From the NCBI RefSeq assembly GCF_006715865.1, contig NZ_VFOA01000001.1:2666001-2730000 (forward strand): a DNA stretch of 64,000 nt, given 5' to 3'. Below, piece by piece: positions 43,416 to 51,491 of the stretch (position 1 is the first letter of the stretch; each line of letters begins with the position of its first letter). Below the pieces are notes generated by a model, which ran no database searches, was not told the origin of the DNA, and saw nothing but the letters and a program-made list of their open reading frames with translations. A program made the position numbers and the translations under genes. Source of the stretch: Cellulomonas sp. SLBN-39 (GTDB lineage Bacteria; Actinomycetota; Actinomycetes; Actinomycetales; Cellulomonadaceae).

Positions 43416-44996
43416 ATGACGACCACCGCATCGGCCGCACCGACCCTGAGCCGAGGCCGGACCGCCCAGGTCCGCCTCCAGCGCTTCGGTGCCTTCCTCA
43501 CCGGCATGATCATGCCGAACCTCCCCGCCTTCCTGGCCTGGGGACTGATCACGGCGCTGTTCATCAGCGTCGGGTGGCTGCCCAACGAGATGCTCGGCGG
43601 CTTCGGCAACGCCGACCTGCCTGGCGCCTGGCAGGGCGCCGCCACCCAGCTCGTCCTCGCCGACGACGGGACCACGTTCCGGCAGTACCTCGGGCTCGTC
43701 GGCCCGATGGTCACGTACCTGCTGCCGCTGCTCATCGCGAACTCCGGCGGCCGGCTGGTGCACGGCGAGCGCGGCGGCGTCGTCGCGACGATCGCGACCC
43801 TCGGCATCATCGTGGGCAGCACGGTGCCGATGTTCCTCGGCGCGATGATCGTCGGCCCGCTCGCCGCGTGGGTCATGAAGCTCGTCGACAGCCTCTGGGA
43901 CGGCAAGCTCAAGCCGGGCCTGGAGATGCTCGTCAACATGTTCTCCGCCGCGATCGTCGGCGGGGCCATGTCCGTGGCCGCCTTCTTCGGCATCGCCCCC
44001 GTCGTCTCGCAGATCAGCACGTGGCTGGGCGACATCGTGGCGTGGCTCGCCGACAACGGCCTGCTGCCGCTGATGAGCATCATCGTCGAGCCGGCCAAGG
44101 TGCTCTTCCTCAACAACGCCATCGGCAACGGCGTGCTCGTCCCGCTCGGGGCGCAGCAGGTCGTCGAGCAGGGCAAGTCGCTGCTGTTCCTCGTCGAGGC
44201 CAACCCCGGTCCGGGCCTGGGCATCCTGCTGGCGTACACGCTGCTGGGCGTCGGCGCGGCGCGGTCGACCGCGCCCGGGGCGATGTTCGTGCACTTCATC
44301 GGCGGCATCCACGAGGTCTACTTCCCGTTCGTCCTCATGAAGCCGGTGCTGATCGTCGCGGCCATCGCGGGCGGCATGACCGGGGTGGCGACGAACGTCG
44401 TCTTCGGCAGCGGGCTCGTGGGCCCGGCGGCACCGGGCAGCATCATCGCGGTCCTCGCCCAGACGTCGCGCGACAGCTACCTCGGCGTGATCCTCTCGGT
44501 CGTGCTGTCCGCGACCGTGTCGTTCCTCGTCGCCGCCGTCATCCTGCGGGCCAGCCGCAAGCGCGACCTGGCCGCCGGCGAGAGCGGGGACCTCGCCGCC
44601 GCCGTCGCGCAGACCGAGGCCAACAAGGGGCGCAGCAGCGCGGCGCTGTCCTCGCTGGTGGGCGCCACGGGCACGGCGGCGCCGGTGCGCACGATCGTCT
44701 TCGCCTGCGACGCCGGCATGGGGTCGTCGGCGATGGGCGCGGCCGTCCTGCGCGACAAGCTGCGCAAGGCCGGGATCGAGGGTGTGACCGTCGTCAACAA
44801 GGCGGTCGCGACCCTCGACGACGACGCGGCGGACCTGGTGATCAGCCAGCGCGAGCTCACCGAGCGGGCCCGGCAGCACGCGCCGACCACCCGGCACGTC
44901 TCGGTGGACAACTTCATGAACAGCCCCGTGTACGACGACGTCGTCTCCGAGCTCGGCGCGTCGCGTGCGGCCGCCGGGGCGGGGGAGGCGCCGTGA
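43416..44996 (+). CDS. mtlA: PTS mannitol-type transporter, EIICB
   Basis: 526 residues. EIIC (1-~350) is an integral membrane channel with ~8 hydrophobic segments and the substrate-site motif GGIHEVYFP (His299, Glu300). After a linker, EIIB begins near 425 with the phosphocysteine Cys431 in FACDAGMGSSAMG. No EIIA is fused; it is encoded separately by the next gene. Fits the MtlA family, which also transports other hexitols or pentitols. The start follows CAGCGGAGTGTG. The stop overlaps the EIIA start. Confidence 0.92.
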   Translation: MTTTASAAPTLSRGRTAQVRLQRFGAFLTGMIMPNLPAFLAWGLITALFISVGWLPNEMLGGFGNADLPGAWQGAATQLVLADDGTTFRQYLGLVGPMVTYLLPLLIANSGGRLVHGERGGVVATIATLGIIVGSTVPMFLGAMIVGPLAAWVMKLVDSLWDGKLKPGLEMLVNMFSAAIVGGAMSVAAFFGIAPVVSQISTWLGDIVAWLADNGLLPLMSIIVEPAKVLFLNNAIGNGVLVPLGAQQVVEQGKSLLFLVEANPGPGLGILLAYTLLGVGAARSTAPGAMFVHFIGGIHEVYFPFVLMKPVLIVAAIAGGMTGVATNVVFGSGLVGPAAPGSIIAVLAQTSRDSYLGVILSVVLSATVSFLVAAVILRASRKRDLAAGESGDLAAAVAQTEANKGRSSAALSSLVGATGTAAPVRTIVFACDAGMGSSAMGAAVLRDKLRKAGIEGVTVVNKAVATLDDDAADLVISQRELTERARQHAPTTRHVSVDNFMNSPVYDDVVSELGASRAAAGAGEAP

Positions 44997-45427
44997 GCGA
45001 GGTCCTGACGCGGGCCGCCTGCCGGGCCGAGGGCACGGCCCGCACGTACGAGGAGGCGATCCGGGAGGCCGGTGCGCTGCTCGTCGAGGGCGGGGCCGTC
45101 GAGCCGGCGTACGTCGAGGCGATGCTCGAGCGTGAGCGGACCATGACGACGTTCATGGGCAACGGCCTGGCGATCCCGCACGGCACGCTCGACGCGACCG
45201 ACCAGATCCGACGGTCGGCGATCTCGGTGGTGCGGTACGCCGAGCCCCTCGACTGGAAGGGCTCGCCCGTCCGGGTCGTCGTGGGGATCGCGGGCGTGGA
45301 CGGGCAGCACCTGGAGGTGCTCTCGCGGATCGCGCTCGTGTTCGCGGACACCGACCAGGCGCAGCGGGTCGCCGAGGCGGGCACGACCGACGAGCTGTAC
45401 GGCCTGCTCGCGGGCGTCAACGCCTGA
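44993..45427 (+). CDS. mtlF: PTS mannitol-type EIIA
   Basis: 144 residues from GTG 44993 (overlap GTGA). The phosphohistidine is His63 in GNGLAIPHGT, with YVEAMLERERTMTTFMGNG ahead of it, typical of the MtlF/fructose EIIA fold. It takes phosphate from HPr (encoded at 49395) and passes it to Cys431 of the EIIB. It ends the dehydrogenase-mtlA-mtlF operon; no clear hairpin follows. Confidence 0.93.
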   Translation: MSEVLTRAACRAEGTARTYEEAIREAGALLVEGGAVEPAYVEAMLERERTMTTFMGNGLAIPHGTLDATDQIRRSAISVVRYAEPLDWKGSPVRVVVGIAGVDGQHLEVLSRIALVFADTDQAQRVAEAGTTDELYGLLAGVNA

Positions 45428-45553
45428 CCCGACGGTGCGCGGGGTCCGTCCGGGCCCCGCGCGCCGTGCTGCCCGGCGCGGTGTCCGTCCTGGTCGCGGG
45501 CCTGCGCGACCCGGCACGACCGGCGATCTGGGACCGATGTCCGTTGCCACAAG

Positions 45554-45577
45554 AACGGATGTCCGTGCACATCCGTT
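45554..45577. promoter_or_regulatory. Candidate DeoR-type operator (inverted repeat)
   Basis: AACGGATGT (45554-45562) and ACATCCGTT (45569-45577) are perfect 9-bp arms with a 6-nt spacer. Further half sites ATGTCCGTT (45538-45546) and GTGTCCG (45579-45585) flank it. The cluster ends 16 nt before the -35 of the DeoR gene. Confidence 0.65.
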
Positions 45578-45592
45578 TGTGTCCGACTCGGC

Positions 45593-45621
45593 TTGACATC
45601 CCGGCACGGCGGGATGATCCT
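45593..45621 (+). promoter_or_regulatory. Promoter of the deoR-fru-pts operon
   Basis: TTGACA (45593-45598) and GATCCT (45616-45621) are spaced by 17 nt. The start near 45628 gives a ~40-nt leader. Confidence 0.75.
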
Positions 45622-45667
45622 GGACACAGGCCGCCCGAGACGGGCGGCACGGGACGACGGAGTCGAT

Positions 45668-46429
45668 GTGTACGCACCGGAGCGACACCAGCAGATCCTC
45701 ACGCGGGCGCGCAGCGAGGGCCGCGTGGACGTCACCGCCCTCGCGGGCGAGCTCGACGTCACCCCCGAGACCATCCGGCGCGACCTCACCGCGCTCGAGC
45801 GGCACGGGCTCGTGCGCCGCGTGCACGGCGGCGCGATCCCCGTCGAGCGCCTCGGCTTCGAGCCCGGGCTGGCGGACCGCGAGGGCCTGCTCTCGGGGGA
45901 GAAGGAGCGCATCGCCAAGGCCGCGCTCGAGGAGCTGCCCGACGGCGGCGCCGTCATCCTCGACGCCGGCACGACCACCGTGCGCCTCGCCGAGCTGCTC
46001 CCCACCGACCGCGAGCTCACGGTCGTGACCCACGCGCTGCCCGTGGCCACCGTGCTCGCCACCCGCCCGGGCACCACGCTGCACCTGGTCGGCGGGACCG
46101 TGCGCGGACGCACGCTCGCCGCCGTCGGCTCCTGGGCGCTGCGCGACCTCGCCGAGATCCACGTCGACGTCGCGTTCCTCGGCGCCAACGGCATCACCGC
46201 CGACCACGGCGTCACCACGCCCGACCTCGCCGAGGCCGCCGTCAAGCGGGCGCTCGTCACCGCCTCGCGGCGCACCGTCGTGCTCGCCGACCACACGAAG
46301 GTCGGCCGCGTCGACCTCGCCCGCGTCGCCGACCTCGCCGACGTCGACACCCTCATCACCGACGCCGCGGTCGAGCCCGAGCTCGCCGACGAGATCGAGG
46401 CCGCCGGCACCCGGGTGGTGCGCGCATGA
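45668..46429 (+). CDS. DeoR-family transcriptional regulator of PTS genes
   Basis: 253 residues from GTG 45668 (MYAPERHQQILTRARSEGRV), chosen by family N-terminus and the GACGGAG site; the frame is open upstream. The helix-turn-helix is LAGELDVTPETIRRDLTALE, then RRVHGGAIPVERLGFEP, the DeoR hallmark. The sensor domain has DAGTTTVRLAELLP and DVAFLGANGI, usually binding sugar phosphates such as fructose-1-phosphate. It shares an operon with fruK (four-base overlap). It probably represses its own operon through the repeats at 45538-45585. Confidence 0.92.
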   Translation: MYAPERHQQILTRARSEGRVDVTALAGELDVTPETIRRDLTALERHGLVRRVHGGAIPVERLGFEPGLADREGLLSGEKERIAKAALEELPDGGAVILDAGTTTVRLAELLPTDRELTVVTHALPVATVLATRPGTTLHLVGGTVRGRTLAAVGSWALRDLAEIHVDVAFLGANGITADHGVTTPDLAEAAVKRALVTASRRTVVLADHTKVGRVDLARVADLADVDTLITDAAVEPELADEIEAAGTRVVRA

Positions 46430-47379
46430 TCGTCACCGTCACCCCCAACCCGAGCGTCGACCGCGCCCTCGACGTCGACGCGCTCGAGGTCGGCGAGGTC
46501 AACCGTGCGCACACCACGCACGTGCACGCCGGCGGCAAGGGCATCAACGTCGCCCGGGCGCTGGTGCGGCACGGGCTCGACGCCGTGGCCGTGGTGCCCA
46601 GCGGCGGCCCGGACGGCGCGCGGCTCACCACGCTCATGGCCGAGCAGGGCGTGCCCGCGGTGCCCGTGCCCGTCACCGGCGACACCCGCACCAACATCAC
46701 GCTCCAGGAGCGCGACGGCACCACGACCAAGGTGAACGCGCCCGGTCCGCGGCTGTCGGCGGCCGAGGTCGACGCGCTCCTCGCTGCCGTCGACGCGCAG
46801 CTCGCCGGCGCCCCGCGCGCCGTCGTCGCCGCCGGGTCGCTGCCCGCCGGCGCCGGGGACGACTTCTTCGTCCGGCTCGCCGGTGTCGCCGGCCGCCACG
46901 GCGTGCCGCTCCTGCTCGACACGTCCGGCGCACCGCTCGGGCAGGCCGTGCGCGCCGGTGGTCTCGCCCTCGTCAAGCCGAACGAGGACGAGCTCGCCGA
47001 GATGGTCGGGCGCGACCTCGTCACCGTCGGCGACGTCGTCGGCGCGGCCCGCGAGGTCATCGCCCTGGGCACGCGCGAGGTGCTCGTCAGCCTCGGCGCG
47101 CACGGCGCGCTGCTCGTCTCCGCCGACGCGGCCGAGCCGGTCTGGGCGGGCGGGCCCGCGCTCGTGCCGCTGTCGACCGTCGGCGCGGGCGACTCCACGC
47201 TGGCGGGCTTCCTCGCGGCCGACGGCACCGCCGCCGACCGGCTGCGGACCGCGGTGGCCTGGGGCCGGGCGGCCGTGCTGCTGCCGGGCACCGAGGTGCC
47301 CGGCCCCGACGACGTCGACGTGGACGAGGTCCGCGTCGTGCTGGACCCCGACCCGCACCTCGCGATCAAGGAGCTGTGA
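46426..47379 (+). CDS. fruK: 1-Phosphofructokinase
   Basis: 317 residues from ATG 46426 (MIVTVTPNPSVDRALDVDAL). PfkB-fold kinase converting fructose-1-phosphate to fructose-1,6-bisphosphate. The N-terminal motif HAGGKGINVARAL and the C-terminal VGAGDSTLAGFLA (catalytic Asp) are intact, with VKPNEDELAEMVG between. Works on the product of the fructose PTS encoded next. Start overlaps the DeoR stop (ATGA). Confidence 0.95.
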   Translation: MIVTVTPNPSVDRALDVDALEVGEVNRAHTTHVHAGGKGINVARALVRHGLDAVAVVPSGGPDGARLTTLMAEQGVPAVPVPVTGDTRTNITLQERDGTTTKVNAPGPRLSAAEVDALLAAVDAQLAGAPRAVVAAGSLPAGAGDDFFVRLAGVAGRHGVPLLLDTSGAPLGQAVRAGGLALVKPNEDELAEMVGRDLVTVGDVVGAAREVIALGTREVLVSLGAHGALLVSADAAEPVWAGGPALVPLSTVGAGDSTLAGFLAADGTAADRLRTAVAWGRAAVLLPGTEVPGPDDVDVDEVRVVLDPDPHLAIKEL

Positions 47380-47380
47380 C

Positions 47381-47842
47381 GTGACCTCGTCGACATCCCT
47401 CATCACCCCCGAGCTGGTCGCCGTCGACCTCGTCGCGGGCGACCGCACCGCTGCCACGCGGCAGCTCGTCGACCTGCTCGCCGCCGCGGGCCGGGTCACC
47501 GACGCCGACGGCTTCGCCGCCGACGTCGCCGCGCGCGAGCAGCAGATGGCCACGGGCATGCCCGGCGGCGTCGGCCTCCCGCACGCCCGCTCGGCGCACG
47601 TCACCGCCCCCAGCCTCGCCGTCGGCAAGCTCGCGCAGGGCGTGGACTGGGGCGCACCCGACGGGCCCGCCCGCCTCGTGTTCCTCATCGCCGCGCCCGC
47701 CGAGGGCGACGCCGACCACCTGAAGATCCTCGCGGCCCTGGCCCGGCGCCTCGTCCACGAGTCCTTCCGCCAGTCCCTCCTCGACGCGCCGGACGCGCAG
47801 ACCGTCGCGGAGATCGTCACCCGAGAGGTCGTGCCGTCATGA
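47381..47842 (+). CDS. PTS fructose-type EIIA
   Basis: 153 residues from GTG 47381; AAGGAG lies 6 nt upstream and inside the end of fruK. The phosphohistidine is His68 in GGVGLPHAR. The helix ADHLKILAALARRLVHE is typical of fructose EIIA (PTS_EIIA_2). It is a separate gene, not fused to FruA or HPr. It overlaps fruA by four bases (ATGA). Confidence 0.92.
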   Translation: MTSSTSLITPELVAVDLVAGDRTAATRQLVDLLAAAGRVTDADGFAADVAAREQQMATGMPGGVGLPHARSAHVTAPSLAVGKLAQGVDWGAPDGPARLVFLIAAPAEGDADHLKILAALARRLVHESFRQSLLDAPDAQTVAEIVTREVVPS

Positions 47843-49353
47843 AGCTCGTCGCCGTCACCTCGTGCCCCACGGGCATCGCCCACACCTACATGGCCGCCGA
47901 GGCCCTGGAGCAGGCCGGCAAGGCCGCCGGGCACGACGTCCAGGTCGAGACGCAGGGCGCCGCCGGCTCCACACCGCTCGACCCCGCGGTCGTCGCGGCC
48001 GCCGACGGCGTGATCTACGCCGCCGACCTCGAGGTCAAGGACAAGGCCCGGTTCGCCGGAAAGCCGTTCGTCGACGTCGGCGTCAAGAAGGCCGTGCACG
48101 ACGCGCCCGGCGTCATCGCCGCCGCCGTGGCCGCGGTCGAGGCCGGCGTCCCGGCCTCGGCCGGGCCCGCGCCCGCCGCGCCGGCCACCAAGGTCGACCG
48201 TGACGCCGGCGCCGGCACGAAGGTCCGGCAGTGGCTCATGACCGGCGTGTCGTACATGATCCCGTTCGTCGCCGCGGGCGGCATCCTCATCGCCCTGAGC
48301 TTCATGCTCGCGCAGGTCGCCTGGGGCGGGGCCGAGGGCGCGATCGAGGTCACCGGCGTCGACGCCGGCACGGTCGTCGCCGCGTTCGACCCGCTCTCGC
48401 TGCAGCACTGGGCGGTCATCCTGCTCAAGACCGGCCAGCTGAGCTTCGGCTTCCTCGTGCCCGTGCTCTCCGGCTTCATCGCCTACGCGATCGCCGACCG
48501 GCCCGGCCTGGTGCCCGGGTTCGTCGGTGGCGCGGCCGCCGGGTTCGTCGGCGCCGGCTTCCTCGGTGGCCTCGTCACCGGCTTCCTCGCCGGGTTCGTG
48601 GCGCTGTGGATCAGCCGCTGGAACGTCCCCAAGGGTGTGCGCGGCATCATGCCCGTCGTCGTGATCCCGCTGCTGTCGTCCGCGATCGTCGGCATCACGA
48701 TGCTCGTCCTCATCGGCCGGCCCATCGCCTCGGCCATGACGGGCCTGACCAACTGGTTGAACGGCCTGTCCGGTGCGAACCTCGTGCTCATGGGCGTGAT
48801 CCTCGGGGCGATGATGGGCTTCGACCTCGGTGGTCCGATCAACAAGGTCGCGTACACGTTCGCCGTCACCGGCCTGGCCACCGAGGGCCTGCAGCCCGGT
48901 GCCGTGCAGTACCAGGTCATGGCCGCCGTCATGGCCGCCGGCATGGTCGCCCCGCTCGCCCTCGCGCTGGCCACCACGGTCCGCAAGCAGCTGTTCACGC
49001 ACGCCGAGCAGGAGAACGGCAAGGCCGCCTGGCTGCTGGGCATCTCGTTCATCTCCGAGGGCGCGATCCCGTTCGCCGCCGCGGACCCGTGGCGGATCAT
49101 CCTGTCCTCCGTCGTCGGGTCGAGCGTCACCGGTGCGCTGACCATGGCCTTCGGGTCCACGCTCGTCGCCCCGCACGGCGGCCTGTGGGTCCTGCCGCTC
49201 ATCGGCAACCCGCTCGGGTTCGTCGCCGCCGTCGCGATCGGCACGGTCGTCACCGCGCTGCTCGTCGTCGTCCTCAAGACGTTCAAGCACGACCCGCTCG
49301 TCGCGGCCGACCGGGCCGCCGACGACCAGGCCCTGGCCGCCCAGGCCGCCTGA
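47839..49353 (+). CDS. fruA: PTS fructose-type transporter, EIIBC
   Basis: 504 residues. EIIB (1-~105) has the phosphocysteine Cys9 in VTSCPTGIAHTYMAAEAL. A short Ala/Pro linker leads to EIIC (~130-490), a membrane domain with GVSYMIPFVAAGGILIALSF, DLGGPINKVAYTF and ISFISEGAIPFAAADP, all fructose-family marks. Imports fructose as fructose-1-phosphate, which FruK then phosphorylates. Starts at ATG 47839 inside the EIIA stop. Confidence 0.95.
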   Translation: MKLVAVTSCPTGIAHTYMAAEALEQAGKAAGHDVQVETQGAAGSTPLDPAVVAAADGVIYAADLEVKDKARFAGKPFVDVGVKKAVHDAPGVIAAAVAAVEAGVPASAGPAPAAPATKVDRDAGAGTKVRQWLMTGVSYMIPFVAAGGILIALSFMLAQVAWGGAEGAIEVTGVDAGTVVAAFDPLSLQHWAVILLKTGQLSFGFLVPVLSGFIAYAIADRPGLVPGFVGGAAAGFVGAGFLGGLVTGFLAGFVALWISRWNVPKGVRGIMPVVVIPLLSSAIVGITMLVLIGRPIASAMTGLTNWLNGLSGANLVLMGVILGAMMGFDLGGPINKVAYTFAVTGLATEGLQPGAVQYQVMAAVMAAGMVAPLALALATTVRKQLFTHAEQENGKAAWLLGISFISEGAIPFAAADPWRIILSSVVGSSVTGALTMAFGSTLVAPHGGLWVLPLIGNPLGFVAAVAIGTVVTALLVVVLKTFKHDPLVAADRAADDQALAAQAA

Positions 49354-49394
49354 GGCCCGCACGACCCGTCCCCGTCCCGAAGGAGAGACACCCC

Positions 49395-49688
49395 ATGGCC
49401 GAGCGCACCGTCGCCGTCGCCTCCCGCGTCGGGCTGCACGCCCGCCCCGCGATGCTGTTCACCCAGGCCGTCGCCGCCACCGGCGTCCCGGTCACGATCG
49501 CCACCGCGGGCGGGGCGCCCGTCGACGCCTCGAGCATCCTGTTCGTGATGTCGCTGGGCATCCCGCACGGCGCCGAGGTCACCCTCGCCGCCGACGGCCC
49601 CGACGCGGACCGGGCCCTCGACGAGCTCGTCGGCCTGCTCGCGACCGACCTCGACGCGCCCGAGGCTGACGCGGGGGCGACGTCGTGA
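49395..49688 (+). CDS. ptsH: Phosphocarrier protein HPr
   Basis: 97 residues from ATG 49395, with AAGGAGAGA upstream. The phosphohistidine is His15 in VGLHARPAM. The Ser46 regulatory region reads VDASSILFVMSLGI, so the serine used by HPr kinase in other phyla is kept. It carries phosphate from EI to both EIIA proteins of this locus. It overlaps ptsI by four bases (GTGA). Confidence 0.95.
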   Translation: MAERTVAVASRVGLHARPAMLFTQAVAATGVPVTIATAGGAPVDASSILFVMSLGIPHGAEVTLAADGPDADRALDELVGLLATDLDAPEADAGATS

Positions 49689-51406
49689 CCGCGGCGACCG
49701 TCGGTGCCCCCGCCGGCGGCGTGCTGCACGGCGTCGGCGTGGGGCGCCGGTCGGTCGTCGGCCCCGTCGCCCAGGTCCGGCCCGCACCGTCCGTGCCGGC
49801 CGACGCGCCGCTGCTCGTCGACGGCCGGCCGGCCGGGCCCGAGCAGGTCCACGCGGCCGTCGAGACGGCCTTCGCCGACGTGGCCGCGGGCCTGCGGGTC
49901 CAGGCGGACGCGGCCACCGGCACCGTGCGGGACGTCCTCGCGGCGACCGCCCAGATGGCCGCCGACAACGCCCTGCGCACGCAGGTCCTCGCGCGCGTCG
50001 ACGCCGGCGAACCGCCCGTCGCGGCCCTCGACGCCGTCGTGCAGATGTTCGCCCAGATGTTCGAGCAGGCCGGCGGCTACCTCGCCGAGCGCGTCACCGA
50101 CCTGCGCTCGGTCCGCGACCGGGTCGTGGCGCGCACGCTCGGGCTGCCCGACCCGGGCGTGCCCGCGCTGACCCGCCCGTCCGTCGTGGTCGCCCGCGAC
50201 CTGGCGCCGGCGGACACGGCGGCGCTCGACCTCGACAACGTCCTGGCGATCGTCACCGAGCTCGGCGGCCCCACCGGCCACACGGCGATCATCGCCGGGC
50301 AGCTCGGGCTGCCGTGCGTCGTGCGCGTCGCCGGGGCGACCGACCTCGAGGACGGGGTCGACGTCGCGGTCGACGCGGCCGACGGCACGGTCGTGGTCGC
50401 CCCCGGCGACGAGGTGCGGGCCGCCGTCGCCCGCCGTGCCGAGGCCGACCGGCTCCTCGCGCGGGAGACCGGGCCCGGGGCGACGGCCGACGGGCACGCC
50501 GTCGCGCTCCTCGCGAACATCGGCACGGCCGCCGACGCCGAGCGCGTCGGGGCCGGCCCCGTCGAGGGCGTCGGGCTCTTCCGGACCGAGGTGATCTTCC
50601 TCGAGCGGACGACCGCCCCGACCCAGGACGAGCAGGCCGAGGCCTACGCCCAGGCCCTGCGGGCGATGGGCGACCGCAAGGTCGTGGTCCGCACGCTCGA
50701 CGCCGGTGCCGACAAGCCGCTGGCGTTCGCCAGCCAGCCCGACGAGGAGAACCCGGCGCTCGGGGTGCGCGGCTACCGGCTCGTGCGCTCGAACCCTGCG
50801 CTCGTCGAGACCCAGCTCGCCGCCCTCGGCGCCGCGCAGGCCGCGACCGGGTCGACGCCGTGGGTCATGGCGCCGATGATCGCGACGCCCGCCGAGGCGC
50901 GGGACTTCGCGGGCCGGGCCCGCGCGGCCGGCGTCGCGACCGTCGGGGTCATGGTCGAGATCCCCGCCGCCGCGCTGCGGGCCCGCGAGATCCTCGCCGA
51001 GGTGGACTTCGTCTCGATCGGCACCAACGACCTCGCGCAGTACACGATGGCCACCGACCGGCTGCGCGGCGAGCTCGCCGACCTGCTCGACGTGTGGCAG
51101 CCCGCCGTGCTGGACCTCGTCGCGGCCACCGCCCGGGCCGGGCAGGACCTCGGCAAGCCCGTCGGGGTCTGCGGGGAGTCCGCGGGCGACGCCCTCATGG
51201 CCCTCGTCCTCACCGGCCTCGGCGTCACCAGCCTGTCGATGTCGCCCGGCGCGCTGCCGGCCGTGCGGTTCGCGCTGCGGCACCACACGCGCGAGCGGTG
51301 CGAGCAGATGGCCCGCGCCGCGCTCGCGGCGTCGTCCGCGCCGCAGGCCCGGGCCGACGCGCTCGCCCTCGCCGAGGCCCAGGTCCGCGAGACCCTCGGC
51401 TGGTGA
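49685..51406 (+). CDS. ptsI: PTS enzyme I (phosphoenolpyruvate-protein phosphotransferase)
   Basis: 573 residues from GTG 49685. The phosphorylated His199 lies in TELGGPTGHTAIIAGQLG; the usual loop reads GGxTSHxAIxAR, so Ser-to-Gly and Arg-to-Gly changes are present. The PEP-binding barrel has GVGLFRTEVIFLE, APMIATPAEARDF and SIGTNDLAQYTMATDR, and the catalytic Cys496 is in GVCGESAG. Takes phosphate from PEP and gives it to HPr. Ends before an 18-bp terminator. Confidence 0.95.
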   Translation: MTAATVGAPAGGVLHGVGVGRRSVVGPVAQVRPAPSVPADAPLLVDGRPAGPEQVHAAVETAFADVAAGLRVQADAATGTVRDVLAATAQMAADNALRTQVLARVDAGEPPVAALDAVVQMFAQMFEQAGGYLAERVTDLRSVRDRVVARTLGLPDPGVPALTRPSVVVARDLAPADTAALDLDNVLAIVTELGGPTGHTAIIAGQLGLPCVVRVAGATDLEDGVDVAVDAADGTVVVAPGDEVRAAVARRAEADRLLARETGPGATADGHAVALLANIGTAADAERVGAGPVEGVGLFRTEVIFLERTTAPTQDEQAEAYAQALRAMGDRKVVVRTLDAGADKPLAFASQPDEENPALGVRGYRLVRSNPALVETQLAALGAAQAATGSTPWVMAPMIATPAEARDFAGRARAAGVATVGVMVEIPAAALRAREILAEVDFVSIGTNDLAQYTMATDRLRGELADLLDVWQPAVLDLVAATARAGQDLGKPVGVCGESAGDALMALVLTGLGVTSLSMSPGALPAVRFALRHHTRERCEQMARAALAASSAPQARADALALAEAQVRETLGW

Positions 51407-51427
51407 GCGGCCCGCGACGCGGGTGAA

Positions 51428-51467
51428 CGGGCGGGTGGGCGGTGCGTGTGCACCGCCCACCCGCCCG
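51428..51467 (+). terminator. Terminator after ptsI
   Basis: CGGGCGGGTGGGCGGTGC (51428-51445) and GCACCGCCCACCCGCCCG (51450-51467) form a perfect 18-bp stem with a four-base GTGT loop. It ends 9 nt before the -10 of the next gene. Confidence 0.9.
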
Positions 51468-51476
51468 CACCGCGCG

Positions 51477-51491
51477 TACCCTGACGCGATG
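51477..51491 (+). promoter_or_regulatory. Leaderless promoter -10 for the aldehyde dehydrogenase
   Basis: TACCCT (51477-51482) ends 6 nt before ATG 51489. Confidence 0.55.

Noticed and set aside
44914..49362. Very long antisense open frame on the minus strand opposite the PTS genes (also 15535-19137 minus and 58493-63277 plus).
   Set aside because: In very GC-rich coding DNA the complementary frames lack stops. Their translations are Arg/Asp/His-rich or low-complexity with no family motif, and the sense genes are unmistakable.
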